From Limnephilus marmoratus (taxonomy: Eukaryota; Arthropoda; Insecta; Trichoptera; Limnephilidae), in assembly GCA_917880885.1 (NCBI GenBank), contig OU862922.1, forward strand, positions 24,800,627 through 24,864,626: a stretch of DNA of 64,000 bases. Direction: 5' to 3'. The notes below the pieces were generated by a model. The model had not been told where the DNA came from and did not search any database. It saw only the letters and a list, made by a program, of their open reading frames with translations. The translations under genes and the position numbers were made by a program. Shown here piece after piece: positions 55,476 through 64,000 of this stretch (position 1 is the stretch's first letter; every line of letters starts with the position of its first letter).

Positions 55476-56939
55476 GTGAGCTTCAATCCCGAGGGATGCT
55501 TTTAGTTTTGGGTGGATACACGATTATTGATTGCGTCTTCAACGTTAGTGAGGAAAATTCGGGAATTCCGGGAAAATGTTAGTTTTCCAGCTGAATTTTA
55601 CGATGTTTTCATTTACATTACGTGTTTGTTTTGTTTTGTTCTGCAGTTAAGTAGGCACTGTCTTACTTTGGATCTTTTTCACTAACATTTATTCTAGAAA
55701 ATAGATGTCGTTCTATTTTGCAGTGATAGACGCGGTTTTTGATAGAATCTTCTTTTTTTTTTCAAATTAATTACTTGCTCCTATATTGTATTTTTTTCAC
55801 CTTTTTATTGACTCTTCAACTGAGCTTGACATATACATATTTTTGTATATGGTAACGTCTGACCTTTCGAAAAAAGCTTCACGACTTTGGGGAAGAATGA
55901 ATTCACCATTGAAAATTTTACGCAATGGTTGAATAAAATAATATTAAATAAACTTCCTTTGGTATTTATTCCAAATACGTTTTCATAGCAGAATGCAATA
56001 ACATTATTTACGTATAAAAGATTTCTTTAAAAGCTTTGCAAAAATTCAATGCCATTCATAGACGTCAGACATGCTTAAAAATTCCTTAAATTTTAAGTAC
56101 CAATGTCAAATATTCAAACTATTAAAGCTTTTTTGTATTTATTGTAGAGCTTTGAAAATTTACTATGTAGTTGGTGAATGGCCTTACTCGTAGTTTATAA
56201 ATATATTTATGGTTCGCCCTTCAAATTTTGACGTATCGTTATAAAATTAATTTGATCGTTTCCACAGCACGAAAGCCTAAATTAGAGCTTTACTTTTTAG
56301 AACATTCGACGAAACTTGATTTATTTACTCAACTACTTCTGAAGTTTGAATTATTGTTGTAATCTGGTTAAAATAACTTATAATGCAATATTTTACGATA
56401 TATCTAGTGATTTTTTTCTTATCAAAACTACCTTCACTATTGTGAACATTACTGCTGTTTTTGTTTAATTTTTTTAATAAACTTTTAAAATAGGTGCTTG
56501 TTAATATACCTAGATTACAGGGACCAACGAAAAAGTGTTGGTCGATAAAGCTGATTCAGATTGATGGTTGAATTTTGTGTTTTTTTTCCGAAAAACAATT
56601 ATATCTCTAATTTTATTTTATTAATTCCTCCAAAAGATACATTTCTTTGTTATTTGGTAATTTCAATTTAAAGTAATAAAACACATGTTGGTTCGGTGAA
56701 AGCACACAATATTAGACGCTTTTAAATAAATACGTATAATAAAATTGATTAATATTATCTAATATTATTTCCAGTGAAATTATTATACCTACTTTTATTT
56801 AAAAATGCAAGTCTCTTCTGAAGTACTCGTACGAAGGTACTTGTCTGTATTGGATGAACAAGATTAAAAAAAATTATTTGTAAAAAATAATATAGAAATA
56901 CTTAAATCCAATATTAGATCTTTTAGAGCTTTTCTTAAT

Positions 56940-57390
56940 GTTTGTAATATTCTTCCATTGAGGTTAAAAAATACAATAACGCAATCAAAAAGAGGAAGAA
57001 GGGGATGTATGTAAATGCGAATGTTAGAGGGAGCGCGCTAATGCTAAAAACGATAATAATTAAGCGAAAATGTTTAATAAAACATGATTCGTTGAAAATA
57101 GAGCAAAAATCTCATGGAAGTTTTAAATAACATAAAGAAACACTGCGAATTTTATCATTCGTATATCTTGTAAAATAACAGAAAAAAACGTGTTTATAAT
57201 AATTTTCGGAGCCTGCTTTGCGATTTTTTTTTTCTATCGAGGGAATTTCATATTTCGGCTCAACAAATTTATCTATATAAAATTTATATCTTCAAAAATT
57301 ACTTTTTTTTTAAAACTTAAAACTTAGAGTTCAAGAGAAATATGTTATAAAACCGTAGAAATTCGGAATAAGAAATCTACTAAATTAAAG
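56940..57390. repeat. Dispersed repeat, copy of the 22050-22520 family
   Basis: 'GTAAATGCGAATGTTAGAGG', 'GAGGGAATTTCATATTTCGG' and 'AGAGTTCAAGAGAAATATG' correspond in order to blocks at 22120-22500. Confidence 0.6.
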
Positions 57391-57924
57391 ATCGGATATC
57401 TTAGTTTTATTGTTTTAACCCTAGAAAGATAATCATATTTTGATGTGGGTAAAGTATAAAATACGTAAAATTGACGCATGACTTTTAACTAGCTGTTTTA
57501 TTTTGTAAATTGATTTGAATTAACCAATTGGTATTATATTTGTACAATCAAATGACACAATAAATTCAACAATTTGTGAATGAATAAATTTTGTATGATT
57601 GAATATATTTATTTGTTATATAAAAAAAAAAGAAACGTGAAACTTCTTCAAATCACCAAAACTTAGGAATAATTTATTTTTCTCAAATCACCTATTTCTC
57701 ACTAATAATCGGTCATTTTAACTAATTTACTAAATAATTAAGACTTAATGCATTTAATAATAACATATAGATATATAAAAATTAATCAGATACAGCTTTG
57801 GAACGTATCAATATTATGCTTTTTGACTCAAAACACCTACCTCAGCGACGCGCGTGCCCCACGGAAGGTTCAAACAGCGAGTGAGATGTCTGAAAAGCAC
57901 AGCGACGGATGCACACCAATTAGA

Positions 57925-58010
57925 ATGAGAGAGCAATAATTCTAACACGCATGCGTAAATTTTACGAACGAGAGTGCAATAATTCTAACACGCATGCGTA
58001 AATTTTACGT
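57925..58010. repeat. Short tandem duplication with ACGCATGCGT palindromes
   Basis: 'AATAATTCTAACACGCATGC' followed by GTAAATTTTACG occurs twice, about 40 bases apart. ACGCATGCGT is palindromic and resembles an NRF1/Ewg-type binding site, so an intronic regulatory site is possible. Confidence 0.6.
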
Positions 58011-58794
58011 AGACTCTTTCCAGAAAAACATTCGTATATTTTTCATTACAATAATGACGATCATTGCCTTTGCTTTATTTATAAAACCCTGTGCCTCCAT
58101 ATTAAAAATAAAGAACACCACAGTACTCACAGCGGTACAATAGGATTATGAATACATAATAATATTTAGTAAGGCTTCTCCATACAGCCTGCGCGTGTTA
58201 TAATAATGTTTACTATTTTACATTTATCACCTGTCTGCCACGCGCCTAGTTCCCTGTCAGGCTCTTGTTAACAATAGAGCCTCCAAATGGTTCCCGAAAT
58301 TGGTTCACATTGTATCTAATGCCTTAACCCCCAGTGACCCCAAAATTACCAAATAGTGGGCTGTTTATTATTAAGTGATACAAATGTTGATTTCAAAACA
58401 CAATAACATCAATATACGATGCATTATTTTGTTAATAAATTCCGAAATATTCAGATTTCAAAGTAATAACTAAATACAGAAAACAGTTTTTACTATTTTT
58501 TACAATTATGATCGTTTCACAATATTTGAACAATTATTAATCAAATTTCTGTGAAAGTTCTGTTCGAGTTCAGTTATTATTTCATCATTGACAGGTTGTT
58601 TCTTCGTACTCAAGTTCTATTTTTGGATAATAACAGAACTTGAGTTGGAATTTCAAAATACTTGAAACTTAACATTGAAATTAGACGAATTGTTGAAATT
58701 CTGTGGAACAACCCGTCCTTAGTTATATTTACTATGTTACCTGTCTCGACGTGGAAACTCCTTCAGTTGGACCCGGATAGCGAAATTCATTGTA

Positions 58795-58930
58795 ATATTT
58801 TTGAAGTGAAAACTTCTTTAGCACCATTGTGATTTGAAACTCGATGAAACGAAAACTAGCGACACTAAAAGGAGACATACACATATCTATAGGATTTAGC
58901 CTGCGAGAGAATGAGATAGTATAATCGGTC
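58795..58930. repeat. Dispersed repeat shared with 45273-45420
   Basis: Same order of blocks as at 45273. The part beyond 58930 is unique until 'GAATTGCACACTCT' (59001), which also occurs at the end of the other copy. Confidence 0.7.
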
Positions 58931-60185
58931 TCCTCTTTGTTCGGGGCTTCGTAGTCTCTCTTCTACTTTAGTTTTCTTATGGTTTCACTTCTACGTGTGT
59001 GAATTGCACACTCTGATTAAATCAGATCAAATAAATAAACAAAAACCAAAAAGCTTTGTTGAACATTTTTTTGACTTGTAACCATGAAAAATGAAACACA
59101 AAGCTGAAGTATAAAGTAAAATATTTGCCGTTATGCTTAGCAAACATCATTGTTTAAGAGATTATTACCAAAGGTAATTTAAAATTTTAAATAATTAAAC
59201 CAAATAATATTTCTTTCGTTTGGTAAGATCGTTAGAAATAAGTTCTCCTCATTGTCGGAACGAGGAATGCGTAAAGAAAAGCTTCCACTGTGTCTGACAA
59301 GTATTGATTGCATCCATCACAAGTTATATCCAATCTTCTCTACTTCTGAGTACAATAGCTCAGTGTAGTCTACTGTCTGGTATCTTGGCCTTAGTCTGGA
59401 GTCTATTCCAGAAGCTTGAAGCTTTTTTAAATCGTGATTGAATAATTTGGAAAAGCTTTGAAAGCTTGCACCATCTTATTCATAATAATTTATTCTCACA
59501 AACTTAACAACCTTTCAACCATTAATATCCCTAAAGTATGTATGGAGAGAGAATGAAACGCCACATATGCGTATTTTGACCTACTCCTTGCTTTATCCAC
59601 ACTCTTGAATTATGACGGCATTCGATTAAATTAATCTTGCCATAACTTTACGACTCTTGTGAACAAAATATATCAATTTAAGCAATTTTCTCAAAATTAG
59701 AATATGGTATGGATAGTTCCAGCGATGAGTGAGTATGACAAATTCTTAACCTCTCAGGCTAATTTGTTTGCCTTTGGGAACAGCTCATACAGGCATCGTA
59801 GAAAAGTTGTGTCTCCCTTACTTTCACGGTGAGAAATACGATCTAAACGGTGTTAGAAAGAGAAAACACCACGTTTTGTATTTAAATTTACAAGTGAACC
59901 ACAGAATAATTAAAATGTGCACATAAGTTTCCGACCGCAATTTGAAAACAAAAAATCATGATATTTTGTGATTTTTTTGTATTACATTTTTCGTTGTAGG
60001 TAATTTTAGTTAAGCCGTCATAAAATATTTTTATGTTTGCATAAAAAATATATATTTGATACATTATATGATTATTTCTAATAACAAACCGTATTTTATC
60101 ACCTTTCAAAAACTCTTTTTAGTTTTCAGATACGTTCAGAAATATTTAATTTGTTCGGATTTTATTATTAAAATTTTTATTTTAT

Positions 60186-60428
60186 TAGCAGGGGTGCCCG
60201 GGTTCACGGGGTGAGGTTTGTCTAGGGTCTTGGAGGTGGATGACCAGGACACACTGAACCCTAGATTCCTACCCACCCCTTAAACCCCCTTCCTTCCCAG
60301 AACTCTCCTCTCCTTCATTTTCTTAAAACGTCCACCACACAGCATCCCTAAGGATGACATAGGCCCTGAGGGAAATTATTTTCCTCAGGGTCTCCTGTGT
60401 GGAGCTCACGTAAAAAAAAAAAAAAAAA
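60186..60428 (+). mobile_element. SINE-like repeat, short form, 5'-truncated
   Basis: Starts at AGCAGGGGTGCCCGGGTTCA and runs to the hairpin tail and a poly-A tract at 60412-60428. It is in the same transcriptional orientation as the host gene. Confidence 0.8.
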
Positions 60429-61284
60429 CGGAAATAATCTCACCACTAACTTGACAAAATATGCAAGAGGCCTGAGGGATTAATATCATGAACACACATT
60501 TAATTATTATGGTTTGGCCAGCAATCGTATGTATGGTTTGCCACAATAATATGTGTGATTTTTTATTTATCACTGACAATGTTTTGTCATGTCAAACGAG
60601 CAATATTTATTTTTATGTTACAAATATTAAATATTTATAATTCCTGTCACTTTTCATTGTTTCGATCAGATTATGTGTTTTATGTAGTCATCGTATTATG
60701 CTTCTCCTGCAAAATTATAAATAAAATATTTAAACATGGCTCTTAGTTTAATTATTGACTGGAAAATAAATGGAAAACTTTCTAAATTACGCCGTAACAA
60801 CCTGATATTTTATTGAAATAAAGTGTAACTATTTTGAGTGAGAATTTAGACGATTACTTGTGTTTAAGTGGTAAGTGGTTTAACTTAGCCAAAGTTTGTT
60901 TACAAGAATAGTGTTGCATGTCGTACCGCCCTGCCTAGTATAAATAGACCGAATACGTTAAGGGGTAGATCTAACTACGACTAACGGATGTAAGTAGTCA
61001 AAGTGGATTACCTAAATTTTGTTCAATTATTATTGCCATTAACGCTCCCTAAGAAATAGCATGGCTTTATGTTTTTAAACATAAAATTGTTTTCGCAAAG
61101 CTTATTTATTTTTATTCACTTATATATGTTATATACATAGATAACGGTTAACTTATGAGATATGAGGAACTCGGGGCATTGCGATTATTCGTTGCGTTTT
61201 TGGGTTTCGGAAATTCGTTTGCGTCTTCCGCTACCGCACGCATTTTCCCTAAAAATCACTCCTTAATATTACATTCCTTCTCCC

Positions 61285-61735
61285 TTTTTTTACATTAGCT
61301 CCACACAGGAGGCACCGAGGAAAACAATTTCCCTAGGGGCCTATGTCATCTTTGAGGATGCTATGTGGAGGGTTTTTTAAGGGAAAGGAATGAGAAGAAG
61401 ATATGGGAAGGAAGAAGGTATGAGGGGTGGGTAGGAATTTGGGGGTCATTGTGGCCAGGAGTGACGGACGTATGAATCTATTCCTCACACTGCGGTGCAA
61501 GGCGAAGGGTCGGGAGAATCCGGCTGTAGAGGTCAAAAGGCCTACCTCGATCAGTCTCCTTGCAGTGGTTGGGCAAACGTTTCCGCCACCAAGACCTAGA
61601 CAAACCTCATCCCATGAACCCGGGCACCCCTGCTAAGTCACCAAACGTAGCAAACCACTTGGGGTGACCTGTGGCAGGGGTGTTGGTTGTCCAATAAATG
61701 GTTCCAGGGGCGGCGGTACCCATACCCGCCTCCCA
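61285..61735 (-). mobile_element. SINE-like repeat, long form
   Basis: T-run, hairpin tail, the extra block ('GGACGTATGAATCTATTCCT' ... 'CCTCGATCAGTCTCC'), then the common modules to 'CCATACCCGCCTCCCAA'. This is the most complete long-form copy. Confidence 0.8.
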
Positions 61736-62079
61736 AATTGTAAAATAGTAAATTGCTCTTTCTTCGTTCAAGTGATGAAACAACCCTTTAAATTTCCTTC
61801 CACACTCGTTTCAGACATCTTTGAAATGAATTGTCCTCTGATAGATTTTGCGATGACCTCTCAAAACCACCTCGAATGCAAAATTCAGGATGTATTCTGT
61901 TCCCATTAGCTTAATTGTAGTACTTTGATGTAAAAATTATAATAATTCATAAAAGTTATATAGAAATGTGAGCAATTTTTGGCATACGATGATTTTAACT
62001 ATAGATTCTTCCACAATATAATAGTTCCTCGCTAACCCGCGGCAAGCAACACAATATTCTCCATAGAATCGCGAATCTT

Positions 62080-62153
62080 CAGAGCTCTTGAGGCGATTTT
62101 TCGCAAAAACAGCGCTATATAAGTTGTCCAAATTTATTATTATTATTATTATA
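62080..62153 (+). mobile_element. LINE 3'-tail, copy 7
   Basis: 'CTCTTGAGGCGATTTTTCGC', AAAAACAGCGCTATATAAGT, then an ATT tail. The inner stem is GCGA/TCGC instead of GTGA/TCAC, a paired change that keeps the hairpin. Confidence 0.7.
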
Positions 62154-64000
62154 ATCTGTTTACAACAGAGGAATGCTTTTATCGATGAAGATAGGGTGAA
62201 TATCTGTGCATTCTACTGGAAATTCTTGCAACCCGACATCATTATCTCATGCACTCTCGGCTTGATTGTTTTTAAGTCGTTAAAATTTTTTCCTTTAAAA
62301 ATATTCACTTTACGTTCCAAAGTTATTTTTTCTTCTTGTAATAATGTCTACGCGGGGGCCCAGCGCACTGTCTTCTTCTCTCTTCTACTAATTTAACATT
62401 TGAGAAGAAATTTCAAAAATGAATATCGCATTCTATACTAGCCGTTTGGCTTATTATATCTTTTTAGCGTCTTTCTTTAGTTAGAACGCCAGGTTTCTTT
62501 TGTCTCCAAATCTGAACAGGGTTTTAATTATTATTTGTATGGAGACAATCTTCACATCTCCTGTAAGCATTCAAACTCTCAAGTCATAGGCCCATTGTGC
62601 ATTGTGCAATATTACATGGTTCACCATATTCTCTTGACTGTAGACGTTGGGTCATTTAAAAAATGTTATTATTAAATTCTAAGATTGATAAAAAGGTGCC
62701 AAATGGGTTCAAAACGACGTGTTTAAAATTTTTCAAATTTCTGATACGATCTTCTTCCTCCGGATTCACTTCGAAGTTTTGAAAATTTTCAATTTAAGGG
62801 GTTATTTCTAATGTAGGTAAGTATATAAAAGTAACTGAATCCTTTGTACCATATTTTTGTACGTAGCATAGTACATATATTTTTACGGAATCATTTACAA
62901 AAAGTCCCAAAATTGAGTCTGCAAAATAATGCCGAAATTTGAGAGTAAGAAGGATTTTGCTGGTATTTGAATACACTGCCTTGAGATAATTTGAATTATG
63001 AATTAAAAATAATTCATTTTTAATGGTTTATCTAACATTTTTTAAAGATTTAACTAAGGTGGGTTTTTCTCTATTATGTGAAATTTCAAAGTCAATCCGG
63101 AGGAAGAAGATGATATCCAAATATTATTAAAAAAATTACGTGATTTTATATCTCCATTTAATACCCTTTTATTAGACAAATCAAAACAAGAATTATTTTT
63201 TTCCCATACAGTCGTGACCCATTCTGTAGATCCTCTATACTTGTCATTCGGTGTGGTTACTCGTATAACGTGGCTCCAGATGTAGATGTAGATGAATCGG
63301 TGTTTCATCGTATTTTTCATGTTTACTAGAGATTTGGTGATTTCGCTATATGTAACAGCTGCGAAGAGACCTGTTAATAGTCCCACTAACTCCCTCCCTC
63401 GAGTGAGGGTCAAGGCATTTGTAATTAATTCATTTTCCAGTTTTGAGTGTTGATTTTACCAATTTTTTCCTTTATTTTTTACCATATAACCTTGCCTTCG
63501 TTTATTTTTAACCCAATCTAGCTGCTGTTATCAACACTTGACTCATTTCCTGGACATTAATCACACACCGAGGTGTATTGATATCTGTGAACAATGTACT
63601 GCATACGGGTAGACATTGGAACAAATGGGTATTGTTTTCAAAGTTGCAAACCTCATTTTAAATTTGCACAGAAACTCAATAAAGTACGCGTTTGCTGAAA
63701 ATAATTCATCCGATAACAGAGCTGGTTTCTAGAATACGATATAATTTAAAAATAAACGTAAAATCAACCGGTTACCTGTTTATAAAATTAATAATAAGTT
63801 TGGAGCCTAATGTTAGATGAATTATTTACCACCATAATGCGGATATCTGTTACACCAATAAAATTATTTATATCCATTTTAAATGTAAATATAAAACCAG
63901 ATGAAACTTAAAATTTTATCTTTTAATTGTGCATATTTTATTAAAGAGTTTAAGTGGTATTTAATAAGCCTTGTTGATCTAGTTTTACACGGTCTGATTA

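Larger units (their letters stand above)
55476..64000 (+). other. First intron of the Jupiter gene (start of)
   Basis: Begins with the GTGAGC donor and runs off the window. It holds SINE-like repeats (60186, 61285), a LINE tail (62080) and dispersed repeats (56940, 58795). I see no further exon. Outside those elements the intron (for example 55500-56900, 59000-60180, 62400-64000) is AT-rich with nothing I can name. Confidence 0.6.

Overview
This is AT-rich insect nuclear DNA (introns, GT-AG splice sites, many decayed transposons). It holds one recognisable cellular gene end: the promoter region, 5' leader and first coding exon (positions 55414-55475) of what looks like the microtubule-associated protein Jupiter. 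The exon encodes MATYAAFKHVELHKVGNGKN and ends at a clean GT donor. Everything to the right (55476-64000) reads as a very long first intron. Everything to the left (1 to about 54.9 kb) is intergenic DNA built mostly of mobile-element remains. The insect order is not certain; the Helitron ends recall Lepidoptera, but I would not assign the species from this window.

Layout. 0-1.1 kb: an internally deleted PIF/Harbinger-like element that keeps scraps of both a transposase and a Myb/SANT-like gene. 2.1-4.8 kb: three copies of a tRNA-headed SINE, one split by a CAGGGTGT-ended MITE. 5.4-6.2 kb: a 5'-truncated LINE with a 45-bp flanking duplication. 6.4-6.8 kb: a MITE with a 6-bp target duplication. 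7.5-12.6 kb: a nearly complete Sola-like DNA transposon with AAAT target duplication, terminal inverted repeats and a frameshifted DDE-type transposase. 13-18 kb: fold-back elements and LINE 3' ends. 19.8-23.2 kb: a long-inverted-repeat element of the TTAA class. 24.5-25.5 kb: a Helitron, a fold-back carrying a tRNA 3'-half, and a 192-bp tandem duplication. 26-38 kb: SINEs, LINE tails, a Helitron end, a hAT-like element with an 8-bp duplication, and another CAGGGTGT MITE. 39.36-43.32 kb: a 3.96-kb element with about 440-bp inverted repeats, TTA target duplication, and a decayed gene whose motifs fit a PIN/XPG-type nuclease followed by a Cys-rich tail. 43.9-45.1 kb: an 84-90 bp minisatellite invaded by a SINE and a Harbinger-type MITE. 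45-54 kb: sparse, with fold-backs and LINE/SINE ends.

The elements relate to one another in ways visible here. A roughly 350-bp SINE-like family shares its last ~110 bp, a two-stem hairpin, with a co-resident LINE, as expected if the SINE borrows the LINE reverse transcriptase. A second LINE-tail family (seven copies) also ends in a two-stem hairpin, and one copy shows a compensatory change. No intact transposase or reverse transcriptase gene was found. All function and family calls are from reading the sequence, without database searches.
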